Assembly: GCF_003626655.1 (NCBI RefSeq) | Contig: NZ_RBAN01000007.1 | Coordinates: forward strand, 1 to 64,000 | Length of the DNA: 64,000 bases | DNA from: Micromonospora costi | Lineage (GTDB): Bacteria > Actinomycetota > Actinomycetes > Mycobacteriales > Micromonosporaceae | Reading direction: 5' to 3' | Part shown: piece by piece, positions 8,595-16,412 of the stretch | Numbering within the stretch: position 1 is the first letter of the stretch | How the letters are laid out: each line of letters starts with the position of its first letter | The notes under the pieces: model-generated | Seen by the model: the letters and a program-made list of their open reading frames with translations, nothing else | Database searches by the model: none | What the model was told of the DNA's origin: nothing | Program-made: the position numbers and the translations under genes

Positions 8595-8883
8595 GGAACC
8601 CGACCTGGTGACGGACGCGCCGCGCCAGCAGACAGGGACGACGCGCCGCACCGGCAGAAAGACCGGCAGAACTGGCGCTGGCACCGGACACGGTCCCCGA
8701 AATCGGACCATTCGCCTTGCCGGCGCTGGCTAGTGTTCGGCTCAGCGGGGACGCACCGGGGGGTGACGGCGCGGGCGAAAAGCGAGGGGTAGCACCAAGG
8801 GGGCTCTTCGCTCGCGCCGCCCCCGGCCCCGCTGCCACCTCGGCCCGCAGTCCCGCTCCCGCCTCCGGCCCCAGCCGGTCTGG

Positions 8884-11514
8884 TCAGCGCGAGGGCCGTA
8901 CGCCCCGGGCCGCGCGCAGCGCGTAGAGCAGGCCCACCTCCTGCGGAAGCAGCCGGATCCCGTTCTCCCGGCACACCCCGTCGAGCCGGTCCAGTACGGC
9001 CGGATCGCCGGTGCTGGCCGCCAGGCCGACCAACGCCTCCACCACGTCCCGCCGGTCCTGCTCCTCGGCATCGGCCGCGGCCGCGGCGAACCACTCCGCC
9101 GCCAGCTCGCGGTCCCCCCGGTGCAGCGCGAGATGTCCCTCGACCAGCGCGCAGATCCCCGCTTCCGGAAGGGGCCAGTCACCGGCGGGACGCGCCGTCG
9201 AGGAGGCGGACCGCTGGCGGGGCACCCGGTGCGCCGTCGCGGAGGGGCGGGCCGGGGCGCAGGCACGCAACTCCTCCAGCACCTCGGCCGCCTCGGCCGT
9301 CCGCCCGTCCTGGGCGAGCGCCAGCCCGACCCGGCCGAGCACACGGCGGTGCTGCCCCGGGTCGCCCAGGTCGCCGAGCACCGCCGCCACCCGCCGCCCC
9401 TGGTCCACCGCGTCGCCGTACCGGCCGTCGAGCCGGGCCACCTCGGCAAGGTTCGCCCGCGCGAGCACCCGTAGCCGCTGCTCACCGCACTGGGCGCCGA
9501 GCCGGTCCACCGCGGCGAGCCGGCGCCGGGCCGCGGCCAGGTCGGCCACCCGGATGTCGTGCCAGGCCAGGTTGTTCTGCGCCACCGCCATGTCGCGGAC
9601 GCGGCCGTGCCGGGCGGCCAGCCGGAGGACCGACTCGGCGTGCTCCCGCGCCTCGTCCTGGCTGCCCCCGGTGGCGAGCAGGGCGCCGAGCACGGTACGG
9701 GCGGCCAGCTCACCCGAGACGTCCCCCGCCTGGCGGAACGCGTCCAGCGCGGCCCGCGCGGCGGGAAGTTCCTCGGTGCCCGCCCCGTGCTCGGCGGCGA
9801 GCCGGGCCACCCCGAGCGACGCCCAGGCCCGCAGCATCGGGTCGGCGTCGGCGGTACGCGGATCGGCCAGCAGGCGGCGCAGCCACTGGCGTCCGACCAC
9901 GTCACGCCCGCGGAAGCGCCACCAGCGGGCCAGGCACGAGGCCAGGCGCAGCGCCGTGAGGGGATCGTCGGTGGCCGCGTACGCGAGGGCCGAACTGATG
10001 TCGGTGCTCACCTGGTCGAGGTGGTGCACCGCCTCGGTGATCCGGGGGCCGACCATGTCGGGAGCCGTCCGGATCACCAGATCGGCGATCACCGTGGCGT
10101 GCCGGCGCCGGATCCGGGCCAGCTCCCCGGCACCGGCCGCCTGTTCCACCGCGAAGTCGCGTACGGCGTCCAGCAGACGGAACCGCAGCGGCCCGGTGCC
10201 GCGTACGCCCAGCAGGCCCAGTTCGGCGAGCCGGTTCAGCACCGGCACCGGGTCGATGGCCACGGTGCCGTCCGGGTCCGCGTCGTCGGCGAGCATCTCC
10301 TCCGCGAGGTCCACGGACCAGCGGTTGCCGAACGCGGCCAGCCGGCGCAGGGCGGCCCGTTCCTCAGGGGCGAGCAGCCGGTAACTGGCCGCCACCGCGT
10401 CCCGGAGCGTGACCACCGCAGCGGTCCGACCGCCATCCGTCCCGCCCGGCCCGTCCCAGCGAGGCCGGTGCCCGCCGTCACCCGTGGCCGCCAGGTCGAG
10501 GACGCGGTCGCCGTACCGGTCGAGCAGCTCGGTGGGATCGAGGATCCGGCCGCGGGCGGCCATCAGCTCGATGGCCAGGGGCAGCCCGCCCAGCCGGCGG
10601 ACCAGCGCCGCGAGGGCCGGCAACTCGGCCGGGACGGGAGGCTCCCGCCGTACCTGGGCGAGGCGGGCGATGAAGAGCGCGACCGCCGGCCAGGCGGCCA
10701 GCGCCGCGGGACCGGAATCCTCGGCCTCGGGTGGCGGCACGTCGAGCGGCGCGACCGGCCAGACCCGCTCCGCGGACAGCCCGACCGGATGCCGCCCGGC
10801 GACCAGCAGCCGCATCGACGGCACCGCGGTTGCGAGCCGGTGCAGCGCCTCGGCCACCGCGCCGGGCGCCCGCTCGGCGGCGTCCACGAGCAGCAGCGCC
10901 GGCCGGCCCGCCAGGCGGGCCGCGAGTTCCGGTACCCGGGCCGCGCCGAGCACGCCCAGCGACGCGGCGAGCACGTCGTCCGCGTCGGACCCCTCGCTGA
11001 CCAGGATTCCGGCGACGCCGCCGGGGTGGCTGCCGGCCACCGCGTGGCTCACGGCCAGGGCCAGCGCGGTCTTGCCTACGCCGGCCAGCCCGACCAGGCT
11101 CACCAGCCGCGGCCCGAGGTCGTCGGTGAGCATGCCTGCCAGCTCGGTGACGTCGCGGTCCCGCCCGATCAGCTCGATCGGGGGTGGAAGGGCCACCGCC
11201 GGGCCACCGCCGCCCGGCCCCCCGCCACTCCACGTGGTGGCGGCCGTGTCGGCGACGGGCCCCCGCGCCGCCGCGAGGAAGGCGGCCCGGGCCGTGCCGC
11301 CGAGGTCGAGCGCACCGGCCAGCAGCTCGACCGTGGTGCGCTGGGGGCGGGAGGACCGCCCCCGCTCCAGGTCGCGCACCGTCCGCACGCCGACGCCGGC
11401 CCGGCCCGCCAGCTCCGCCTGCGTGAGGCCGGCGGCCAGCCGGTGTGAGCGCAGCAGCTCCGGCAGGGCGGTACGACCGGCCGAGCCGGGCGGACGATCG
11501 TCAGCCGGAGTCAC
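8884..11514 (-). CDS. HTH/NB-ARC-type ATPase regulator with C-terminal helical repeats
   Basis: An 876-residue signal-transduction ATPase. Domain order: an XRE-type HTH (about 18-72, G-L-T-Q-A-E-L-A), a P-loop NTPase of the STAND/NB-ARC type with Walker A G-L-A-G-V-G-K-T at 142-149 and Walker B-like L-L-L-V-D-A-A-E near 205, a winged-helix region around 360-450, and a long Ala/Arg-rich TPR-like helical array from about 500 to the end. This resembles the AfsR/SARP-associated and STAND regulators that sense a ligand through the repeats and control transcription. The start is GTG 11514. No adjacent gene is co-oriented closely enough to name a target. It ends convergently about 290 bases from the MarR gene; that gap shows nothing I recognise. 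Confidence 0.85.
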   Translation of the reverse strand: MTPADDRPPGSAGRTALPELLRSHRLAAGLTQAELAGRAGVGVRTVRDLERGRSSRPQRTTVELLAGALDLGGTARAAFLAAARGPVADTAATTWSGGGPGGGGPAVALPPPIELIGRDRDVTELAGMLTDDLGPRLVSLVGLAGVGKTALALAVSHAVAGSHPGGVAGILVSEGSDADDVLAASLGVLGAARVPELAARLAGRPALLLVDAAERAPGAVAEALHRLATAVPSMRLLVAGRHPVGLSAERVWPVAPLDVPPPEAEDSGPAALAAWPAVALFIARLAQVRREPPVPAELPALAALVRRLGGLPLAIELMAARGRILDPTELLDRYGDRVLDLAATGDGGHRPRWDGPGGTDGGRTAAVVTLRDAVAASYRLLAPEERAALRRLAAFGNRWSVDLAEEMLADDADPDGTVAIDPVPVLNRLAELGLLGVRGTGPLRFRLLDAVRDFAVEQAAGAGELARIRRRHATVIADLVIRTAPDMVGPRITEAVHHLDQVSTDISSALAYAATDDPLTALRLASCLARWWRFRGRDVVGRQWLRRLLADPRTADADPMLRAWASLGVARLAAEHGAGTEELPAARAALDAFRQAGDVSGELAARTVLGALLATGGSQDEAREHAESVLRLAARHGRVRDMAVAQNNLAWHDIRVADLAAARRRLAAVDRLGAQCGEQRLRVLARANLAEVARLDGRYGDAVDQGRRVAAVLGDLGDPGQHRRVLGRVGLALAQDGRTAEAAEVLEELRACAPARPSATAHRVPRQRSASSTARPAGDWPLPEAGICALVEGHLALHRGDRELAAEWFAAAAADAEEQDRRDVVEALVGLAASTGDPAVLDRLDGVCRENGIRLLPQEVGLLYALRAARGVRPSR

Positions 11515-11607
11515 GGGGTGGAAGAGTACGGACCGGGTGCGACCACCGGCAGTCGAGCGTCGGGCTGCCGACGGCTGAACGCCGAAACCCGACAGCGGCC
11601 GGCCGGA

Positions 11608-12756
11608 TCAGAGACCCAGGTCGCGCGCGATGATCATCCGCTGCACCTCGCTGGTGCCCTCGCCGATCTCCAGGATCTTCGAGTCGCGCCAGAACCGGGC
11701 CACCGGGTACTCGTTCATGAAGCCGTAGCCGCCGTGGATCTGCGTGGCCTCGCGGGCGTTGTCCACGGCGATCGTGCTCGCGTGGAGCTTCGCGATGGCC
11801 GCCTGCCGCTTGAACGGCTCGCCGGCGAGCATCCGTGCGGCGGCGTCGTAGTAGGCCAGGCGGGCGGTGTGCGCCCGCAGCTCCATGTCCGCGATCTTGA
11901 ACTGGATCGCCTGGTAGTTGCCGATCGGCTGGCCGAACGCCTGCCGCTCACCGGCGTACCGGATCGACTCGTCGACACAGCCCTGGGCGAGGCCCACGGC
12001 GAGCGCCGCGATGGCGATCCGGCCCTCGTCGAGGATGCGCAGGAACTGGGCGAAGCCCCGGCCCCGCTCGCCGAGCAGGTTCGCGGCCGGCACCCGGCAG
12101 TCGTCGAACGTCAGCTCGTGGGTGTCGGACGCGTTCCAGCCCACCTTCGAGTAGGCGGGCGCCACGGTGAAGCCGGGGGTGCCCGAGGGCACGATGATCG
12201 TCGACAGCTCCTTCGAGCCGTCCGGTCGCGTGCCGGTCACGGCGGTCACGGTGACCAGCGCCGTGATGTCGGTGCCCGAGTTGGTGATGAACGCCTTCGA
12301 CCCGTTGATCACCCACTCGTCGCCGTCGAGCACCGCGCGGGTCTGGGTGCCGCCGGCGTCCGAGCCGAAGCCCGGCTCGGTGAGCCCGAAGCCGGCGAGG
12401 GCCTCGCCGCTGACCAGCTTCGGCAGCCACCGGGCCTTCTGCTCGTCGCTGCCGAACCGGTAGATCGGCATGGCGCCGAGCGAGATGGCGGCCTCCAGCG
12501 TGATGGCGACGCTGGAGTCGACCCGGGCCAGTTCCTCCAGGGCCAGGCAGAGCGCGAAGTAGTCACCGCCCATGCCGCCGTACTCCTCCGGGAAGGGGAG
12601 CCCGAAGAGGCCCATCTTGCCCATCTGCCGGACGACCTCGTACGGGAAGGTGTGCTTCTCGTAGTGCTCGGCGATGACCGGGGCGACCACCTCGCGCGCG
12701 AAGTCCCGCACGCTCTCCCGCAGTGCCTCTTGTTCCTCGGTGAGGCGGAAGTCCAT
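11608..12756 (-). CDS. Acyl-CoA dehydrogenase (isovaleryl-CoA dehydrogenase-like)
   Basis: A 382-residue FAD enzyme that introduces the alpha-beta double bond in an acyl-CoA. Seen motifs: G-F-G-L-T-E-P-G-F-G-S-D-A-G-G (FAD/substrate binding, about 125-139), W-V-I-N-G-S-K-A-F-I-T-N-S-G, A-F-G-Q-P-I-G-N-Y-Q, and the terminal E-I-G-E-G-T-S-E-V-Q-R. The ATG start is preceded by AGGAGGAACCG. Its neighbours are a carboxyltransferase, HMG-CoA lyase and biotin carboxylase, the set expected for leucine/isovalerate breakdown, so isovaleryl-CoA is the probable substrate; the exact chain preference cannot be read from the sequence. Confidence 0.93.
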   Translation of the reverse strand: MDFRLTEEQEALRESVRDFAREVVAPVIAEHYEKHTFPYEVVRQMGKMGLFGLPFPEEYGGMGGDYFALCLALEELARVDSSVAITLEAAISLGAMPIYRFGSDEQKARWLPKLVSGEALAGFGLTEPGFGSDAGGTQTRAVLDGDEWVINGSKAFITNSGTDITALVTVTAVTGTRPDGSKELSTIIVPSGTPGFTVAPAYSKVGWNASDTHELTFDDCRVPAANLLGERGRGFAQFLRILDEGRIAIAALAVGLAQGCVDESIRYAGERQAFGQPIGNYQAIQFKIADMELRAHTARLAYYDAAARMLAGEPFKRQAAIAKLHASTIAVDNAREATQIHGGYGFMNEYPVARFWRDSKILEIGEGTSEVQRMIIARDLGL

Positions 12757-12860
12757 CGGTTCCTCCTGTGTCGACGGGCCGCCGGGCGTTCGTGACGCCG
12801 GGACGGGTCGTGCTGGACCCTGTGCCGGCCGCCGCGCGGGTGAGCGCGGCGGCGCGGCGG

Positions 12861-14393
12861 TCAGACGGGGGTGACGCCGTGCCGGCGCCGGGAGAAGTGG
12901 CGGTCCTTGCCGCGCGCGGCGGCGAACCGGCGGACGAGTTCGGCACGCAGGTCGTGCGGCTCGACGATCGCGTCCACCACCAGTTCGCTGGCGAGCCGGA
13001 CGATGTCGATGTCCCGCTCGTACTCCTCGCGCTTCGCCGCCACGAAGGCGGCCCGTTCGGTCTCGTCGGCGATCGCGGCGATCTTGTTGGCGTAGACGGC
13101 GTTCACGGCGGCCTCGGCGCCCATCACGGCGATCTTGGCGGTGGGCAGCGCGATGGTGGCGTCCGGCTCGAAGCCGGGCCCGGCCATCGCGTAGAGGCCG
13201 GCGCCGTACGCCTTGCGGACGACCACGCAGATCTTCGGCACGGTCGCCTCGGAGATCGCGGTGATCATCTTGGCGCCGTGCCGGATGATCCCCTGCTTCT
13301 CGACGGCGGTGCCGACCATGAAGCCCGGCACGTCGGAGAGGAAGAGCAGCGGCACGTTGAAAGCGTCGCAGAGCTGCACGAACCGGGTGGCCTTGTCGGC
13401 CGAGTCGACGAAGAGGACGCCGCCCTTGAACATCGAGTTGTTGCCGACCACGCCCACGACCTCGCCGTTCAGCCGGCCGAAGCCGATGGTCAGCTCCTTG
13501 GCCCAGAGCGCCTGGATCTCGAAGAACGACCCCTCGTCGAGCAGGCCCTTGACGTACCGCCGCATGTCGAACGCCTGCCGCTCGCTGGCCGGCACGAGCG
13601 CCGCGAGGTCGGCCTTCTCGGGCGCGTCCGCGGCGGCCGCCGCGGGCGGCGCCTGGGTCCAGTTCGCCGGCAGGTACGACAGGTAGCGCTTCACCACGTC
13701 GAGCGCCTCGGCCTCGGTCTTGCAGAGGAAGTGGCCGACGCCGGACTCGGCGCAGTGCACCTTGGCGCCGCCCATCGCCTCGAGGGTGGTCTTCTCGCCG
13801 GTGACCATCTCGACCATCCGGTCGGAGCCCAGGTACATGCTGGCGTTGCCGTCGACCATGGCGACCACGTCGCAGAACGCCGGGATGTACGCCCCACCGG
13901 CCGCGCTCGGACCGAAGAGCGCGCAGACCTGCGGGATGGAGCCGGAGGCGCGGACCTGGTTCCAGAAGATCTTGCCGGCGCCGCGCCGACCGGGGAACAG
14001 GTCGACCTGGTCGGTGATCCGGGCGCCGGCCGAGTCGACGAGGTAGACCATCGGCACGCCGGTCGTGTAGGCCCGCTCGATGATCCGGATGATCTTCTCG
14101 ACGGTGCGCGCGCCCCAGCTGCCCGCCTTGACCGTGGAGTCGTTGGCCATGAGGCAGACCGGCCGGCCGTCGATGGTGGCGGTGCCGGTGACCACGCCGT
14201 CGGCCGGGAGCCCGTCGGCCATCGCGTTGGCGTACAGACCGTCCTCGACGAAGCTGCCCTCGTCGACCAGGAGCGCGACCCGTTCGCGGGCGAACAGCTT
14301 GCCCTTCGCGGCGTTCGCCGCGTGGTACTTGTCCGCACCGCCGGCCTTGGCGCGCTTGCGCAGCTGCTCCAGTGCCTCACCGTCGAGCGTCAC
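12861..14393 (-). CDS. Acyl-CoA carboxylase carboxyltransferase (beta) subunit
   Basis: A 510-residue crotonase-fold carboxyltransferase of the propionyl/methylcrotonyl-CoA carboxylase beta class. It shows S-A-G-A-R-I-T-D-Q, the glycine-rich F-G-P-S-A-A-G-G-A-Y oxyanion region (about 155-164), and the second-half G-G-V-L-F-V-D-S-A-D-K-A and A-G-A-G-L-Y-A-M-A-G-P motifs. It transfers CO2 from carboxybiotin to the acyl-CoA. Length and the cluster suggest methylcrotonyl-CoA as substrate. The start is GTG 14393, 26 bases downstream of a perfect AACGATCGTT palindrome. The acyl-CoA dehydrogenase gene follows 104 bases downstream on the same strand. Confidence 0.92.
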   Translation of the reverse strand: MTLDGEALEQLRKRAKAGGADKYHAANAAKGKLFARERVALLVDEGSFVEDGLYANAMADGLPADGVVTGTATIDGRPVCLMANDSTVKAGSWGARTVEKIIRIIERAYTTGVPMVYLVDSAGARITDQVDLFPGRRGAGKIFWNQVRASGSIPQVCALFGPSAAGGAYIPAFCDVVAMVDGNASMYLGSDRMVEMVTGEKTTLEAMGGAKVHCAESGVGHFLCKTEAEALDVVKRYLSYLPANWTQAPPAAAAADAPEKADLAALVPASERQAFDMRRYVKGLLDEGSFFEIQALWAKELTIGFGRLNGEVVGVVGNNSMFKGGVLFVDSADKATRFVQLCDAFNVPLLFLSDVPGFMVGTAVEKQGIIRHGAKMITAISEATVPKICVVVRKAYGAGLYAMAGPGFEPDATIALPTAKIAVMGAEAAVNAVYANKIAAIADETERAAFVAAKREEYERDIDIVRLASELVVDAIVEPHDLRAELVRRFAAARGKDRHFSRRRHGVTPV

Positions 14394-14416
14394 GCCGACT
14401 CCCTCACCGTACTGGC

Positions 14417-14432
14417 CTGAACGATCGTTAGG
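14417..14432. promoter_or_regulatory. Palindromic operator-like site upstream of the carboxyltransferase
   Basis: The perfect 10-bp palindrome AACGATCGTT (14420-14429) sits inside CTGAACGATCGTTAGG. It lies about 26 bases before the carboxyltransferase start. TetR-type regulators of acyl-CoA genes commonly bind sites of this form, and a TetR gene ends the cluster at 17963-18574. The assignment to that regulator is inference. Confidence 0.45.
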
Positions 14433-14536
14433 TTAGCGCATCGCGGCCACGCCGGACCACTCGGGCAGATATTGATAAGTACCTATGGATGTCGCTAGGC
14501 TCCTGGCACCCCGACACTTCCGGATTGGAGTGAGCC

Positions 14537-15112
14537 ATGACCTCACGGATCACCCGGCTCGCGGTCGCGTCCGTCGCGACGGCGGTGGCCACGCTCGGCG
14601 TCACGGTCGCGAACCCCGGCCCCGCCTCCGCCGCCATGACCATCTGCTACAACACCAGCCAGGCACCGAGCTACGCCAGCATCGCCAACCAGGCCGCGTC
14701 GATCTGGAACAACGCCACGACGAACCTGACCCTCTCGGCGAACTGCGGCTCCAACCTCCGGATCTACCAGATCACCGGGGGCGGCTCGTACGCCATCCGG
14801 ACCAGCCTCGGCAACGGCCGCGTCTACATCGACACCCAGCAGGCCCAGCAGTACAGCCCGCTGCGGATCATGACGCACGAGATCGGCCACATCCTCGGTC
14901 TGCCGGACAACTACAACGGCAGCTGCGCGATCCTGATGTCCGGTGGCAGCGCGGGCACGAGCTGCACCAACCCGTACCCGAGCAGCGCCGAGGCGAGCCG
15001 GGTCAGCAACCTCTTCGCGGGCACCCGCAGCGCCACCGAGCGCGCCACGGACAGCACCGGAAGCCAGGTCTTCCGGGACAGCTGGCCGGCCGTCCCCGCG
15101 ACCGTGGGCTGA
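14537..15112 (+). CDS. snpA: Snapalysin-family secreted zinc metalloprotease
   Basis: A 191-residue protein of peptidase family M7. A signal peptide (basic M-T-S-R-I-T-R-L, hydrophobic core, A-S-A-A near residue 33) is followed by a short mature enzyme. The zinc site H-E-I-G-H-I-L-G-L-P-D spans residues 114-124 (His114, Glu115, His118, Asp124), which is the snapalysin variant with Asp as third ligand. Cys37/Cys70 and Cys130/Cys143 could form two disulfides. Snapalysins are usually next to a LysR activator in Streptomyces; none is present here. The ATG has TTGGAG six bases upstream. It stands opposite in orientation between two acyl-CoA catabolism genes, which looks like a later arrival. Confidence 0.93.
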   Translation: MTSRITRLAVASVATAVATLGVTVANPGPASAAMTICYNTSQAPSYASIANQAASIWNNATTNLTLSANCGSNLRIYQITGGGSYAIRTSLGNGRVYIDTQQAQQYSPLRIMTHEIGHILGLPDNYNGSCAILMSGGSAGTSCTNPYPSSAEASRVSNLFAGTRSATERATDSTGSQVFRDSWPAVPATVG

Positions 15113-15132
15113 CGGGCAGATTCCGCTGACGA

Positions 15133-15163
15133 CGGAGGGGCCGGCATCGCGCCGGCCCCTCCG
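15133..15163 (+). terminator. Strong hairpin after the snapalysin gene
   Basis: A 13-bp perfect stem (15133-15145 with 15151-15163, core GGAGGGGCCGGC) closes a five-base loop ATCGC, 20 bases after the snapalysin stop. It has no U tract, as is common in high-GC actinobacteria. It could terminate transcription from either strand. Confidence 0.75.
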
Positions 15164-15173
15164 CTCGTCCCGT

Positions 15174-15332
15174 CCCGCTCACCCGGCCAGGCCGGCGAGG
15201 CCCGCTCAGCCGGCCAGGCGGGTGAGGCCCGCTCAGCCGGCCAGGCGGGTGAGCCCCGCTCAGCCGGCCAGGCGGGTGAGCCCCGCTCAGCCGGCCAGGC
15301 GGGTGAGCCCCGCTCAGCCGGCCAGGCGGGTG
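15174..15332. repeat. 27-bp tandem repeat, about six copies, overlapping a gene end
   Basis: Six head-to-tail units of 27 bp begin at 15174, 15201, 15228, 15255, 15282 and 15309 (the last is 24 bp before divergence). The shared core is CCGCTCAGCCGGCCAGGCGG. Copies 3-5 are identical; copy 1, farthest from the gene, is the most diverged. The sixth copy contains the last codons and the TGA of the HMG-CoA lyase gene, so the array is a multiplied gene end. Each unit repeats the sense of T-R-L-A-G-stop in the same frame. Confidence 0.95.
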
Positions 15333-16225
15333 CGGGGGCCGGCGCGCAGGACGCCCGAGGGCAGCTGCCGGCCCACCAGTTCCTCGGCCAGCTCGGCCAC
15401 CTCGATGAGGGCTTCCAGGTCGATGCCGGTGTCGATGCCCATGTCGTGCAGCATGTGCACCGCCTCCTCGGTGGCCAGGTTGCCGCTGGCCCCCGGGGCG
15501 TACGGGCAGCCGCCGAGGCCGCCGACGCTCGCGTCGAACTCGGTGACCCCGAGCTCCAGTGCCGTGAGCAGGTTCGCGAGCGCGGTCCCCCGCGTGTTGT
15601 GGAAGTGCAGGAGCACCGGGACGTGGGCGTTGCGGTCGCGTACGGCCGTCAGCAGCTCGCGGACCCGTCGCGGCGTACCCATGCCCGTGGTGTCGCCGAA
15701 CGCCACGCGGTCCGCGCCGTCGCGGACCACCCGGTCCACGATGCCGGCCACCCGCTGCGGGTCGATGTCCCCCTCGTACGGGCAGCCGAAGCTGGTCGCC
15801 ACGATCACCTCGGCCCGCGCCCCCGCGCCGTGCAGCAGGTCGATCAGCTCGGCGATGTCGTCGAGCGACTCCTCGGTCGACCGGTTCACGTTGCGCCGGT
15901 TGTGGGTGTCACTGGCCGAGACGACCACCTCGATCTCGGTGAAGCCGGCGGCCAGGGCGCGCTGCGCGCCTCGGGTGTTGGGCACCAGCGCGGAGTAGCG
16001 CACCCCGTCGACCCGGCTGGCCCGCTGCCAGACCTCGTCCGCGTCGGCCATCTGCGGGATCGCCTTCGGGTGCACGAAGGACACCGCCTCGATCCGCCCG
16101 ACGCCCGTACGCGAGAGCGCGTCGAGCAGGCGCACCTTGGCGTCGGTCGGGATCGGGTCCTCGTTCTGCAACCCGTCGCGGGGCCCGACCTCCCGGATCG
16201 ACACGGAGTTCGGCAGGCTCGTCAT
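15314..16225 (-). CDS. Hydroxymethylglutaryl-CoA lyase
   Basis: A 303-residue TIM-barrel enzyme of the HMGL/DRE family, which splits HMG-CoA to acetyl-CoA and acetoacetate, the last step of leucine degradation. Seen: the metal/catalytic R-E-V-G-P-R-D-G-L-Q-N-E at residues 11-22, V-S-A-S-D-T-H-N-R-R-N around 107, the H-F-H-N-T-R-G metal-binding stretch near 210, and G-G-L-G-G-C-P-Y-A-P-G with the catalytic Cys near 240. The ATG 16225 follows GAGGTGACCCCTT. Its stop codon lies within the 27-bp tandem array. It is co-oriented with the biotin carboxylase gene 187 bases upstream. Confidence 0.94.
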   Translation of the reverse strand: MTSLPNSVSIREVGPRDGLQNEDPIPTDAKVRLLDALSRTGVGRIEAVSFVHPKAIPQMADADEVWQRASRVDGVRYSALVPNTRGAQRALAAGFTEIEVVVSASDTHNRRNVNRSTEESLDDIAELIDLLHGAGARAEVIVATSFGCPYEGDIDPQRVAGIVDRVVRDGADRVAFGDTTGMGTPRRVRELLTAVRDRNAHVPVLLHFHNTRGTALANLLTALELGVTEFDASVGGLGGCPYAPGASGNLATEEAVHMLHDMGIDTGIDLEALIEVAELAEELVGRQLPSGVLRAGPRTRLAG

Positions 16226-16309
16226 AAGGGGTCACCTCACTGTGACGCGGTGCTGGGTCCTGGTCCCTCCAGCATGTCACCCCGCCGGCCGGCCCCCACC
16301 CCACCTCGT

Positions 16310-16366
16310 TGATCATGAAGTTGTTGCGCGCCACGTCGGCGTGTCGCGGCAATAACTTCATGATCA
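16310..16366. repeat. GATC-bounded inverted repeat (copy A)
   Basis: Arms 16310-16327 (TGATCATGAAGTTGTTGC) and 16349-16366 pair with one mismatch; a GCCACG/CGTG inner stem continues the hairpin. It lies between the biotin carboxylase and HMG-CoA lyase genes. It belongs to a family with copies at 17841, 38072 and, more loosely, 31896 and 24079. Its role may be terminator, mobile palindrome or both. Confidence 0.85.
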
Positions 16367-16412
16367 CCGGGGCGAAGCGGGGGCGGGGCCGTGCGGGGTG
16401 CGGGGGCCGGGG

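Noticed and set aside
8595..8883. A possible small gene between the MarR and the large ATPase regulator
   Set aside because: Frames here lack a ribosome binding site and are Arg/Pro/Ala-rich as expected from chance; it is treated as the gap between two converging genes.
16231..16246. GTCAC-N6-GTGAC dyad before the HMG-CoA lyase gene
   Set aside because: It is short, G/C-biased and overlaps the ribosome binding site region; such dyads occur often by chance here.
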